Shown here: in pieces, positions 1-10,895 of the stretch
Position numbering within the stretch: the first letter of the stretch is position 1
Layout: every line of letters begins with the position of its first letter
Source: Aplectana chamaeleonis
Lineage: Eukaryota; Nematoda; Chromadorea; Rhabditida; Cosmocercidae
Length of the DNA stretch: 64,000 nt
Direction: 5' to 3'
Assembly (NCBI GenBank): GCA_029168955.1
Contig: JAPDOI010000143.1
Span: 1,364,001 to 1,428,000 of the forward strand
Position numbers and translations under genes: made by a program
The notes under the pieces: model-generated
Database searches by the model: none
Seen by the model: the letters and a program-made list of their open reading frames with translations, nothing else
What the model was told of the DNA's origin: nothing

Positions 1-39
1 TCCATGCAGAAATTATTTGAATTTCCCTCCAATCAGCAC

Positions 40-165
40 TTCTGTTCAACTTTAGTGGAAATCCGCATCAACTACCCAGCAATTTCCGTTGAACTAACGG
101 GGAAATTCTGCTGATTTCCAGTGTGGACATTAGTTCAACGGATTTTCCACGGTAGTTGAACCGTC
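40..165. repeat. Imperfect inverted repeat
   Basis: The motif GTTCAAC..GTGGAAATCCG near position 42 recurs inverted near 140-165, so the stretch can fold back on itself. It directly precedes a clearer MITE. No coding content is seen. It may be a decayed short transposon. Confidence 0.35.
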
Positions 166-184
166 CGAATGTCGGAGTTTTTCT

Positions 185-425
185 TACAGTTGACCGCAAT
201 GTTAAAAGGACATGGTGCGGTTGCGGACTCGCACTAAATTACGGAAGAATCTGACACTTTGCCAGATTTCGTCATCGATCGGCGCCAACCGTCGTCTCTC
301 TGCTCACGAGAATATCAGCTGTGGAGCCGATCGATGACGAAATCTGGCAAAGTGCCAGATTCTACCGTAGTTTTAGTGCGAGTCCGCAATCGCACCATGT
401 CCTTTTAACATTGCGGTCAACTGTA
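185..425. mobile_element. Tc1/mariner-type MITE (241 bp hairpin)
   Basis: Two arms of about 95 bp, starting TACAGTTGACCGCAATG and ending in its reverse complement, surround a loop of about 45 bp. The outermost bases on both sides are TA, as expected for a TA target-site duplication of the Tc1/mariner superfamily. There is no transposase frame, so it is non-autonomous. Superfamily assignment rests only on the TA ends. Confidence 0.75.
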
Positions 426-2099
426 ACATGACAGGGATGGTAAAGCGAGAATAATAGCTTGGGTACATTACAGACGGAAGGGGTGGTAAATAAGATGCCG
501 GTAACAACCGACGATCTACCGCTGCCTTCTTATGTTTTGCTTTTTTTATGCCACGTTTTTTATACCCTACGCCCTGCTATAAATGTCCGGCAGCCAGTTC
601 TGCTCAGGAGAGTCCATACGGACAGCAACTTTCGGATATACGGAAGGCAGTCAACACCGTTTTGTCAGAATAATCTGCCTCAGAAAGCTAGCAGACGTGA
701 AAAATTTTTTGAGCGAAAACTTCGCTAGGTCTCGCTAGTATTAAATATGTTATATCGACTACTGAACGTATAAGCCCTTTTCTGATTTGATCCTCTCATG
801 CTCTAGAGACTGCAATTCTTTAAAAAAGTGTGTAAGTCAATAAGGTCATTTGTCCAACTCAGTAAAAACATTTTATGCCAAAAATGGTGGAAGGACGTAG
901 AGCGGAATCATAATTACCCTCGAAGAGCGACAGCGACAGTACATTTTAGGCATATCAACTTTGTGTCGACAATTATGGTAAGCATTGCGTTGCGTCGCTC
1001 GGCGCGAGAAGTATGATCTCGGCCAAGCTCGACACCACGCCAGAGCCAAATGGCGTAGACTGCGGCAAGGAGAGGGAGTAGGCTCCTAACCACGACATAG
1101 ACGAAAAACTTCCCATTGATCCCTCGCGTATAACATATGCAAAGTAGTTTCGTTGTCGTCCACTCTTGGCAAGAGAAAAACGATCTAACTCTTCTGAAAC
1201 ATGATCTTCTCACCAGACATCGTTCCTCCATTCAAGCACTTCGCAGTAATAGTCATTCCCTCTATGCTTGGTCCACTCGACAGCTCTGCTCCCAAAGGAG
1301 TTGGTACGCTGATGCATGGAATGGCTGAAACCAAGACGGTTACACCGTTTTAATTAAGGACTGTTTACCGAAGTTGGTAAGGCTTCAATCTCACCATTCG
1401 TTATTGGAAAAAATGCTGTAGTCAGTAAGAAGCAGATTAATTGATTGTTCATAGTGTCTTGAATTGACTTTATGCAGGAAAGAACGAAAATAAAGGTTGC
1501 ACGATAGCTGTAAGATAGCCATGGTGCGTCACAGCGGCTGCGTTTTATAGCCAGACATACCGTTACAATGTAATCCTAATCAGTGCAACCTCTGCCCTCA
1601 TCAGGAAGGATTGTCACGTTCCCTTCGCAGTCGCAGAGTACTTATGAACTAGTCTTCATTTATCCCTCATCCCGATGGAAAGTTTCAGAGATCCTAATGA
1701 ATCAAGGACCGGTGGAATATCAGGGCACTTGTCCCAAAAAATGAACTAGAGTCCTGCCACCCATATGCGAACGAAGTATATTGGTTGTTGCAAAAGGTTC
1801 TTGCCGCACATTAGCAAATTTTTTTCCTCGCTTGGCAATGTTTATTTTGCAGGGTGAAATAAGCTTCTGAAAGCTTATTTCTTCCACTATCCATGGTTAC
1901 TTGTCTCCTGCCTGAAGACTTATTCTTTCTCGAGTTCCACATTCAATTTTACGAAATAGGGACTGCTTTACTATCTCTGTGGCTATTAGTAAACCATGCT
2001 GTCGTTGTTGCAGGTCTGTGACAGTACATAAACCACCGATGCCTGATTTCCCTGAATGGCTGCGGGGATTCCAGAAAATGGCATTGTGGTTGCTTCACA
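426..2099. other. Unassigned non-coding stretch
   Basis: Only short chance frames (at most 105 codons, overlapping on both strands) are present. I see no recognisable protein motif, RNA gene or strong repeat here. Confidence 0.4.
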
Positions 2100-2480
2100 A
2101 AATGCTAGGGGCAACCATATATCAACCGGGAATTTTCAGGGTGCTCAGAAAAAATTCTTCAGGCTCGGCTCAAAAACTTCAACTGGGGGTTATTTAGGTT
2201 GCCGAACCTGAATCTAGGATCTACTTGTCGCCAGACTTAGGCTTATTGCAGGTTACGGTAGGCAAAATGCCTTTTGACTGACGTTACTTACTCTAAAATC
2301 GAAAAATGGATCTCAAATTCGTGTTCAGTGTCCCGAATAGCACCCACAGAGAAATTTCGAGTAAAATCGGAGACTTTGACCGATCTACCGAATACCCACC
2401 GTTACATACCGTAATCAGAGAAAAATCGTTAAACCGACCTCAGATTTGTGTTACGCAGCCCAAATAAGCATATGCAGAAG
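2100..2480. repeat. Dispersed repeat family A, copy 1
   Basis: Contains phrases such as 'attcgtgttcag', 'gagactttgacc', 'ctaccg' and 'accgacctcagatt'. The same phrases recur in the same order near 14.9-15.4 kb, and more diverged near 56.5-56.7 kb. The unit is rich in TACGGTA-like words and non-coding. Edges are approximate and the family type is unknown. Confidence 0.55.
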
Positions 2481-3058
2481 TTTCGAGACGATTTGATCGC
2501 AGCGTTCTCGAAATCGTCAAAAGTCGCGTTTGGATAGCGAAATTTTCCCCACTTTAAAGCTCCCGACCAAACCTGACAGAATTTTCCAAATACTGCGAAG
2601 TGGGGCTCAGATTCGCAATAAGCACCCGAAACGACCCTGAAAAAGAGTTTTAAGCTCAACCCGAGACAACTTTTGGAGCGCCCTAGAAAGTCTTTCGTGT
2701 ATCCCTTTTCTCTTAGTAAAGTTATAAAAATGCCTAGTACTGAAAATCTTAGGTAAATCTCCGAGGCGTTCAGGGTATTTGGAAAAACGGATCATCAATG
2801 CTGTATCCCATACCTAGAACTATCAAAGCATGGTTTAAAAAAGCCTTCGGGAAATGTAAGATCGGCCCTAGTAAGTGGTCCAAGTGTTAGTTATTTTGAA
2901 TTCTTTCCTTTCGATTCTAGTCAGAGCCCCAAATCATGCTCGATTGAACTTTTGACACCTCTGAGGACTGGATGATAGCACCCGAACAGATTTGCAGCGG
3001 CACCACTGATATGTCTCAGTGACAGTTCGAATTCGCTTAGCGTTGTGAAAGAAAAATG

Positions 3059-3525
3059 TTAAAGGCATCGTTAACGCTGGAAATCAATTTTCATTTTTCA
3101 GGCTTAATTTCATGATTGAGCTCGGTAGACCACACTGGTGAACTTTGGCGCGTCAAAAACGTTGGGCAATGAGGTTGTAAGGCGTCAAAGATGAAGATCC
3201 GCCACCAATTCTCACCAGTCATCTAGCACTTTTTCCTAGAATGTTGGTGCGACCGTAAGACAACATGAAAAATAGTTACGGCACGAATTCCACATGCAGA
3301 AAAACTCCGAAAATGACAGTGACGAGGCCTCCAGAAGCAGAAAAACCCCAAAAAGGATTTTGTCGCGAAGTTCAAATTCGTATTTACAATGTGTTCCGAT
3401 TGACTTTTCTTTGCAGATGAAGGTTTTTCATGGGCCCCTTCGACATTTTCGTTCACTAGAGAGGCCAAGCTACTCAATAACATGAAAAAATAATATACGG
3501 TTTTCTGCGCGTACGATGCCTTTAA
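3059..3525. mobile_element. TTAA-ended MITE, subfamily B, copy 1
   Basis: Begins TTAAAGGCATCGTTaacgc and ends gtACGATGCCTTTAA, giving inverted ends with TTAA at both borders. The interior is shared with copies at 9880-10303 (inverted) and 59580-60041. TTAA borders suggest piggyBac-type target duplication, which is an inference; no transposase is encoded. Confidence 0.75.
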
Positions 3526-3761
3526 CACACGCTGCCTGTGCAATGCTTTTCTTGATTAGAAACTAATTATTGTTAGTGACCGTATAGTATTGTAACGGTC
3601 CAAAATACGAAAAATCATTATGTAATGATGAGTCGGAGTTGGGGTATTAAAACGTAACCTAGTACTCCGTCCTCATTTTAGGCGTAGAACCTGAAGAATA
3701 TGATAACGATATTCCCAAGATTTTCGTTTTCTAAGAAATGCCAATTTCTATGGTGGTCGTG

Positions 3762-3967
3762 TATAGTGGAGTGCACCAAGAGTGTCTCATTTACTTATCA
3801 ATAAGAAGCGGTCGGCTGGGGATCAATGTGCATGAATCCCGTACCAGCACGCTCGATACCGATTGAGCACAAGCGGTTGTGCTGCAACGAGTTTGATGTT
3901 CATTGATCTCCAATCGACCGCTTCTCATTGATAAGTAAATGAGACACTCTTGGTGGACTCCACTATA
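3762..3967. mobile_element. TA-ended MITE (206 bp hairpin)
   Basis: Starts TATAGTGGAGTGCACCAAG and ends in its near-perfect reverse complement. The arms are about 55 bp, also matching inside at ACTTATCAATAAGAAGCGGTCG. TA lies at both edges, consistent with a Tc1/mariner-mobilised element. No coding capacity. Confidence 0.75.
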
Positions 3968-4394
3968 GTCACGAAACGTTTTCTGAAAATTGGAAAATTC
4001 ACTAAACTGAAGGAATTACAAGTATCTTTTTTGGAGCCGTCATCTAAGACTCGGAGATATAAAATGTTCAATCAAGCATAGCTGGTTTTAGGCTCTTGTT
4101 GGGGGCGAATATGAACATTTTCAAATAATCAGCACTTGGACCAAAGAGTGAGTTCGATTGAGCAATTCGGAAGTGAATGAGTTCTACGGCAGGCAGCAAA
4201 GAGCAATGGATAAAGAGAGAAATGCGCCTGCAAATTCTGCAATTGGCCGGTGTTAAAAGCGCACATCTGAGCAAGGAGAGAAACAGTTAAGAAAACAAAG
4301 TTTATGCTCCAAAGTATGTAGTGCATTGCTAAGCTACTGCAAAAATGCAAAAACGGTCCGCCTAATTCGCTCATGAGCTTTGCAGAAGTGTGTG

Positions 4395-5239
4395 TTACCA
4401 AATCGCTACCAGAGTCTTGTTGAGATGCTTGAAAATATGGCAATCAGTTGGCCACAGGTCTGGTGAGTATGCTGGATGAGGCAGAGTTCCATACCTGAGG
4501 TCATTTAGCTTCTGGAGTGTTCTCGAGGACACGCCTGGTCTGACATTATAATTATAGTGAAGCAGGATTGAATCTTTTCTGTTGTCCATTGCTGGATTGA
4601 TCAGTTTCTGATGCATTTTGTCGATTTGGTGAGAGAAGGCATCCGTGTTGATCAATTCACCCGGTTTTATGAAGTCATGATGGTAAACTCCTGTGAAATT
4701 CTACCAAGCAGTGACTGTAGCCTTCTTTTCATGCGATTTTTGCTTCGGAAAATGTTTCGGAAGCTCATGTTTGCTCAACCACTACGCACAACGTTTTCGG
4801 TTATTGTACAGAATCCATTTCTCATTGCAAGTAACAATTCGATCAAGGAGAGGCTCGTTCCTACACCGATGAGATCTGATAGCACTCGAACATCTGCTGA
4901 ACGTTACGTTCCATTAATGGGTACCCACGGATCCATCTTTTTCACCTTTTCAAAGTTTCTCCAAATGGTGGGCGACGGTCGAGCGCGACAATTGAAGTTC
5001 TTCCGCTACGGTTCGTAGTGAATCCGACTCCACTAGTGACTCCAGGCATCAAGTTTAGGAGTCCGACCTTTGGAGGTTTACGTCGCCGGATCGGAATTCT
5101 TGGGACCAGAGTTCATTACTGTGAATTGAAATGACATTTGGTCCCACGCTTTCACAATATTTTCATGAGCCTCCACAGCCTTCCGTCTAAGTTTGAACTC
5201 ATGAAGCAAAATGATACGGATCTGCTCTTTAGATAGCAT
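4395..5239 (-). pseudogene. Mariner transposase remnant (bandit-like)
   Basis: The N-terminal part reads MLSKEQIRIILLHEFKLRRK near 5239, typical of the mariner DNA-binding region. The middle reads IVTCNEKWILYNN (about 4.80-4.84 kb). The C-terminal part reads LPHPAYSPDLWPTDCHIF near 4450-4500, the last part of the mariner D,D34D core. Reading needs several frame changes and crosses in-frame stops. The first catalytic Asp (TCDEKW in active mariners) is Asn here, and the second motif (usually LLHDNARPH) is altered to LLHYNYNVRPG. The element is dead. Hookworm mariner 'bandit' is the closest family I know, but this was not tested by search. The remnant may extend to about 4080. Confidence 0.8.
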
Positions 5240-5299
5240 CCTACACATTTCCCGAAGAATGGACTTTACAAACGAACAGAAATCAAGAAACAAAAGACA

Positions 5300-5754
5300 A
5301 GTAGATAAACCCCAAAATGATGCCCAATGATATAAACATTGAATTAATAATACACATCAAACAGTGCGTTAAAAATAAATACGCAAAAAATGTTGTGGAC
5401 AATCTAATAAATAGCGGATGCTTTCAGGCCAGCGATTAGGTATAAGAAAATGTGTACCTTGAGTCAAATTAGGACGAGGTGGCTACGGTAGGGAGGCTCT
5501 GGGCCACTGCAGAAGCCTTAGTCCCCGTACCCTTCCCGCTTTAGCATTTTTTTTCAAAGAGCGATAGGTCTTCATAGAATCTTGAGCTTCTTTGAGAGCG
5601 AGACTCTAGCAAGCACTGGTATGAGGCTCACAACCGAGTTCAAAAGGGGTCGGAAGACTTTCCCACGATCTCGGCTCAACAGCCCCCAATACGCTCCATC
5701 AGGTCACAAGCTTCTACAATAAGAAATACAACGTGGTGTCTGAAGACTATACTT
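5300..5754. other. Unassigned stretch
   Basis: AT-rich first half, then a mixed-composition segment at 5455-5730. No frame, RNA or repeat partner in the window was recognised. Confidence 0.35.
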
Positions 5755-6115
5755 TTACATTTTCAGATTTTTTTCGAATATTCGACTTTTCGAATAATTC
5801 GGAATTTTGGAGTTTTCGAATATTCGACTTTTCGAATAATTCAGGATTTTGAAGTTTACGAATATTCGACTTTTCGAATAGTTGGGGGTTTTGAACTTTT
5901 CGAATATTCGACTTTCCGAATAATTCGGGATTTTGAACTTTTCGAATATTCGACTTTTCGAATAATTCGGGATTTTGAGCTTTTCGAATATTCGACTTTT
6001 CGAATGATTCGGGATTTTTAACTTTTCGAATATTCGACTTTTCGAATAAAAAGTCGACTTTTTCAATCGACTGTCGAATGATTTTTCGAATTTTTTTCAT
6101 TCGACTTTTCGAGTA
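5755..6115. repeat. 42-bp minisatellite, array 1
   Basis: About eight degenerate tandem copies of a 42-bp unit built on TTCGAATATTCGACTTTTCG and AATAATTCGGGATTTTGAAC. Each unit contains short TTCGAA/CGAATATTCG palindromes. Because 42 is a multiple of 3, two minus-strand frames stay open as 14-residue peptide repeats (for example KSNIRKVQNPELFE). Similar openness in more than one frame argues against coding. The same unit forms a second array near 9.3 kb. Confidence 0.9.
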
Positions 6116-6404
6116 AGTCAAAAAAAATTTTTTGTCATTCCCAATACTTTCCAGAAAAAAAGCTAAATTACTCAAGCTAGCATATTCTATCTTTCTTTTG
6201 AGACTGAACTAAACTGTCGAACAGGATAGCAAAGAAACTATGTATTTACGAGACGGTTGGCTATATCAGAAAAATATACGAATTATTAAGTATGTGCGGC
6301 AAATAATGCAAACAACTGCTTCTCATTACTCAATTCCGATAGGAGGTTAGTACAAAATAATAACTCTGGCACCTGTTTCACAAATAGACTATTGAAACCC
6401 CCCG

Positions 6405-7150
6405 CCGCCGCCGTCTTAGGCATTTTTCATAGTCCTCGCCGCAAACGCGGCATGCGCGTGACGCGCTGGAAGCGCGGTGGACTATGAAATTTCTCACCGC
6501 GCGGGACGCGCGTGCCGCCCATCCAGCGCCGCCCGAAGAGCCATAACGGTTTCGCCATTTTAATCAATACTTCTTTCTCAGTTTAGGTCCACTCCAACAC
6601 TGAAAGCAGTGTTCACGATGGATATCGCACTCGAGTTCGACCCAAAAGTGGGCTTCTTTGGTCGTGAGATGACTAATAATGAAGAAACAGCCAACGAGAA
6701 CGTTCAGAATAAGCTAAAATAACGGTTTCTAACGTTCAGGGCGTGGACGAGAATCATGGGCTCTGCTGATTTCCGCAAGAGCGCGCTAATCGCGAAATCT
6801 GCGCGAATCGATCAGGCTGGACGCGGCAGAGTTGCTTGGCAGTTTCCCATCGAAACGTGTGCGATGCCACAAGCTCGTCCGAATGATGGGGCGGACCGGG
6901 ATAGGTAGGCGCACTGATATAACTTTTAGAGCCGTTTTTATCGATTTCTGACCCGTTTTCGCTGCTTTCTTCGACCCTATCCCCTCCAGCATCTGCCAAC
7001 TTAGTAATTCGCACTGAAACCATGATAACGAGATTTATGGTGAACACTGCCTTTAAATGAGACTATCCTACGGTACTGTATACGCAAGTGCAAACCAGGA
7101 ATTTCTGTGCATGTCACAGTTAAGGCCCAACTTTGACCCGCACCGCCTTG
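6405..7150. mobile_element. GC-rich foldback element E1, interrupted by MITE D1
   Basis: The left part (6405-6600) has the CATAGTCCTC..GCGGCAxGCGCGTGACGCG arm and the right part (7061-7150) has 'gactatcctacg..ttaaggcccaactttgacccg'. The uninterrupted relative at 36183-36635 has these two parts adjacent, which shows that the D-type MITE in between is a later insertion. Confidence 0.65.
6601..7060. mobile_element. TTAA-type MITE, subfamily D, copy 1 (nested in E1)
   Basis: Left end gaaagCAGTGTTCACGATgg and right end gtgaacaCTGCCTTTAAA are inverted. The interior matches, in inverse orientation, the copy at 45461-45929 (shared GAGAGCAGCGAAAACGGGTC-like and TTCGCGCAGATTTCGTGATT-like blocks). Minus-strand frames of 97 and 68 codons reflect shared nucleotides, not proven proteins. 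Confidence 0.75.
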
Positions 7151-7310
7151 GAGGTGGCGCCAGAGATTTCTTATCCTCTGTTTCCGTGTGTGATTTAGTT
7201 CCGTTCGTCGCGTGCGTCCGCGTGCGTACGCTGGGTCTCTTTCTCCCCACAATTTCTCTCTGTCTCTACCCTCGCCCCGCACAAGCGAGCGAGCAAACAG
7301 AGTAAATCTG
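7150..7310. repeat. Dispersed repeat family F, copy 1
   Basis: The block 'gtctctaccctcgccccgcacaagcg' followed by 'cgagcaaacagagtaaat' recurs at 46725-46890 and, more diverged, at 49775-49905. Non-coding. It follows the E element directly, so F could be part of a larger unit. Confidence 0.55.
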
Positions 7311-7449
7311 GCTGGGAACCAGAGGATAGTTGTTCCTCGCTCGCCGAGGGTGCGACGGGGCCGCCGTGGGTGCAACGGGGTAGCCGTGACAGAGAGTCCT
7401 CAACGACGTGATCGGTCATCGGCTGGTCGCTAGCAAATAGAATTGACGC

Positions 7450-8435
7450 AATATTGCGTCCACTACCAAATGCACACATTATATTCTTGACAGGGTGCAT
7501 CTTCTTCTCTTCTCAATAATAGGGTCTAATGTTCCGTAATCTAAAATGGGTTCATTTGTGGGTGCTCAACATGAAGCTGGACTTTGTTTTCGTCCTGCCC
7601 AGGGTACGGCGCGGGGTGTGAATATTCACACCGGGGGTCTGAGCTGTGCAAGGGTGGAGGGAAGGGAGTCTAAAGGCAGTAGAGAGCAGTGGAGGCGATG
7701 AAGTGGTTGGCAAAGGCGAAGACGACCAGACGTATTAAAGGAATGTTTTCAACAGAATATGAGTTCGTGAATTCATTTTGCAAGTCAAAAAAGAGCTGAA
7801 ACACTAATAACTACTCCTGCCCCTTTTTAACTGAATACGATGTGTGTGAGGTGATTTTGTTCAATTTTAGATTGGACTGAAATTCTATCTATATGCAGGC
7901 TTTCAAGACATTGATCAACGATTGTGGCTGAGTGACGTTTTACACACCGAAGAAATTAGCAATCCACGAAAAATCTTGAGCCGATGGTGAATTACATCGT
8001 GATCAGCACTCAAAAAGACGCATTCTAGGCAAGGTTGCGCCTATATAAATCCAGAGCATCTAACTACCGATGAAGATATACGTTTCGGCGTGACCTTCTA
8101 CACCCTTTTGAAAGTCTCCCAACAAATCTCATGACCGCCCAAATTAATCCTGGCGGCAGTCCCGAGCGAAAAGTTTCAACTGAAATTCAAAAAGTGGAAT
8201 AGCGCCAGTTTTTGTGAAATTCAATGCCATTTTTTTCCATTTTCGTGATTTTTATTCTCGAAATGGAGCGTCTCTCTTAATCAATATCAAAGCGAACATC
8301 ATCTGGACAAGGAATAGCGCATTACATTAAAATATAACTCCTCCTTGAGAGGCACCGGCGGCAATAGGGATGCGATGAAAGACATGTCCTTGAAACAGCT
8401 TTTTTGCTCGGCGCCCTTTGATGACTGCGGTTATC
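7450..8435. other. Unassigned stretch
   Basis: A short palindromic patch (GGTGTGAATATTCACACC near 7614) sits next to CAGGGTACGGCGCGGGGTGTG, which resembles the terminal motif CAGTGTACGGCACGAGGTGTG at 31661. Otherwise nothing recognised. Confidence 0.35.
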
Positions 8436-8808
8436 CATCGCTTCTGCCAGAGTCAAAAGCCTTCATGAGGTCCAGGGCCACTCCAACAGAGCGTTGAGGT
8501 TTTTTGGCCTTGAAGCCATCCAAAACATAGCTCACAGTTTGCAGCAGCGCCGTGGTGGTAGAGTGTTATTTGCGGAATCCATGCTGGTGCTGCTGTTTCT
8601 TACTATGCTCGGCAAGCTCTTTCACGATCAGTTCCTCAGCGACCTTGACGATTGTTGATAAAAGACTTCTTGGCTTGTATCCCTTCGCTGTGGATGGCGA
8701 TTTACCAGTCTTGGGAGACGGAGTGACGCTTGCCGTTTTCCAGTCATCAAACAGTTCAGTGTGTTTGAAAAAGTCTAATTCATTCGACGGCTGTAGTGGG
8801 ATAAACAT
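8436..8808 (-). pseudogene. Non-LTR reverse transcriptase fragment
   Basis: The minus-strand reading contains LFDDWKTASVTPSPKTGKSPS, then a run resembling the SLLS..KV.E.LI..EL block, then QHGFRK, an in-frame stop, and HSTTTALLQ..VGVALDLMKAFDS. These correspond to the finger region and motif A (with its catalytic Asp) of LINE reverse transcriptases, apparently CR1/jockey-like rather than the RTE family at 27-30 kb. The stop codon, the short length and the missing YADD motif show that it is a relic. Confidence 0.75.
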
Positions 8809-8810
8809 TT

Positions 8811-9254
8811 CTCATGAAATTTCGCTAGTGGGTCGACTATCACAAAAGAGCACCTCTTTCAGCACTGCCACGGCCCGAACGTACGACATCTCGGCAGCAC
8901 CAAAATGATGGAATGAAAGTCTCTAAACTGCATCCGCGCTCGAATCAAAATCACACTGTGCGGGGTCGCCGGCGACGTGTTTTCAAGGCCACGCCCCCAT
9001 TTGCTCGCTCGCTCGCGTCGCTCGCACCTTGGTCACTATGCCGAAGCCTTAACTACAGCGCCGCTTCGCGCCACGAATGAGCTCTGAACGCCCTTATGGT
9101 AAGGACTCCTTTCGAGTAGCGTGACACATGAGTGAGTCATCATTGATAGTTTCGCTCCACCTTGATTTCGAAACACATCTACGATTTGCGTATGTGTGCA
9201 TCCTTGGCGCGCAACCTGCTCGTGGGTCAATTTAATGTTTTGCAAAATCAATTT
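8811..9254. other. Unassigned stretch between LINE relic and minisatellite
   Basis: Contains a run of GCTCGCTCGC-type words near 9005-9030 and no convincing gene. It may include upstream sequence of the same LINE relic in a frame I could not follow. Confidence 0.3.
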
Positions 9255-9261
9255 ATCCGAA

Positions 9262-9625
9262 AAAGTCGACTATCGAATTCATTCGAATGTTTCCGTAAAT
9301 TTTCGAATATTCGACTTTTCGAATAATTCAGGATTTTAAACTTTTCGAATATTCGACTTTTCGAATAATTCGGGATTTTGAACTTTTCGAATATTCGACT
9401 TTTCGAATAATTCAGGATTTTAAACTTTTCGAGTATTCGACTTTTCGAATAATTCGGGATTTTGAACTTTTCGAATATTCGACTTTTCGAATATTTCGGA
9501 ATTTTGACGTTTTTGAATATTCGACTTTTCGAATAATTCGGGATTTTGAACTTCTCGAATATTTGATTTTTCGAATGATTCGGGAATTTGCCTTTTTCAA
9601 ATATTCGACTTTTCGAATCATTCGA
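9262..9625. repeat. 42-bp minisatellite, array 2
   Basis: About eight tandem copies of the 42-bp unit also found at 5755-6115, in the same orientation, with CGAATATTCGACTTTTCGAA as the core. The minus strand reads as a 14-residue repeat (KSRIFEKFKIPNYS) without stops. The arrays lie 3.5 kb apart. Confidence 0.9.
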
Positions 9626-9879
9626 CTCGGTCAAAGTATACTGAAGACCACCTACAGTTTCTCGTGTTTGGTTTATTGGTTGGGCTGTCTGAGAACTTGT
9701 TGGGTCACCAACGAACTACTGTGAAGGTATAGGAGGTCAAGTGTCTCAATAATCGTCAAAAGAAGACGTCGCTTAGTCAGTTACTGCCAGCCATCGTATA
9801 ATCAAGGAATTCCTATCGATCGAGAGCAACTGTCCAAAAACGGATATGGCACGATTTCAAACGCCACTGTCGACTACTT

Positions 9880-10303
9880 TTAAAGGCATCTTACCCGCAG
9901 AAAACCGTAAATTATTTTTCCATGTTTTTGTGTAGCTTGGCATCTCTAGTGAACGAACTGAAAGTCAACCGGAACACATTGTAGATACGAATTTCGCGCC
10001 AAAATCCTTTTTGAAGTTTTTCTGCTTTCGAAGGCCTCGTCATTGTCATTTTCGGAGTTTTTCTGCATGTGGAGTTCGTGCCGTAACTATTTTTCATGTC
10101 GTCTTACGGTCGCACCAACATTCTAGGAAAAATTGCTAGATGACTGGTGAGAATTGGTGGCGGATCTTCATCTTTGACGCCTTCCAACCTGAATGCCCAA
10201 CGTTTTTGGCGAACCAAAGTTTACCAGTGTGGTCCACCGGGCTCAACCATGAACATGAGCCTGAAAAATCAAAAATGATTTCCAGCGCGAACGATGCCTT
10301 TAA
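9880..10303. mobile_element. TTAA-ended MITE, subfamily B, copy 2 (inverted)
   Basis: Starts TTAAAGGCATCTTACCCGC and ends GCGCGAACGATGCCTTTAA. The interior is the reverse complement of the copy at 3059-3525, including the block encoding the same short 'AEKLQKGFW'-like frame. TTAA lies at both borders. Confidence 0.75.
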
Positions 10304-10445
10304 CCTTGATTTTTCCACAAAATGTGGTTTTTAAAGAGCTGTTCCGCCATTCTAGTTCACTAGAGGGATATACCCACTCAAAAATATGGAAAAATAAAAT
10401 TATTTTTTGAGCGCACGATGTCTTCAAGCTATGTGTTCACCACCC

Positions 10446-10895
10446 TTAGAGGCAGGGTTCTCGATAAAATCGGTTGTTGTGCTATCACCGTTGAACGGTG
10501 TATCTGGCCATCACAAAAGTGAAAATAAGTAGAAAATTAGAGAGAAAACGCTCAGAAGAAAGTTATGGCTTGGTGTCCTCCCGCCCCCAATTATCGAGAT
10601 TTGGGTAAAAGCCTGTTTTGTCAACTTTTATTTTGCTTCTTAAGTAATTTCTGAACATTTCTGAAGACTACTGATTACTTTAATAGCAAAATAAATGTCG
10701 GATAAGCAAGCATTCTTGGAAATCGCGTTAATTAGGGGGCCGGCCGACACCAGTAATTAGCCGTTATATTTTGTTTTTGGGCGTTTTTCCAGCGAATTTC
10801 CGGGTTTTTCACTTACTTTCACTTTTGTGATGGCCAACTCTACATTCTTATGAACAGAGCTAAAAAGTCGTTTTTATCGCGAACCCTGCCTTTAA
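10446..10895. mobile_element. TTAA-type MITE, subfamily C, copy 1
   Basis: Left end TTAGAGGCAGGGTTCTCGATAA and right end TTATCGCGAACCCTGCCTTTAA are inverted. The subterminal GGCCATCACAAAAGTGAAAA on the left is mirrored by TTTCACTTTTGTGATGGCC on the right, so much of the element folds back. A second copy lies at 37715-38180 inside intron 4 of the cathepsin gene. Confidence 0.75.

Noticed and set aside
4611..5018. 135-codon plus-strand frame
   Set aside because: It is antisense to the mariner transposase relic, whose motifs are on the minus strand.
5747..6175. 142-codon minus-strand frame as a coiled repeat protein
   Set aside because: It is the 42-bp minisatellite translated; a second frame of the same strand is also open.
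7001..7500. Overlapping 101-124 codon frames near 7.0-7.5 kb
   Set aside because: They lie over the border of MITE D1 and repeat family F on both strands. GC-rich sequence with few stops explains them.
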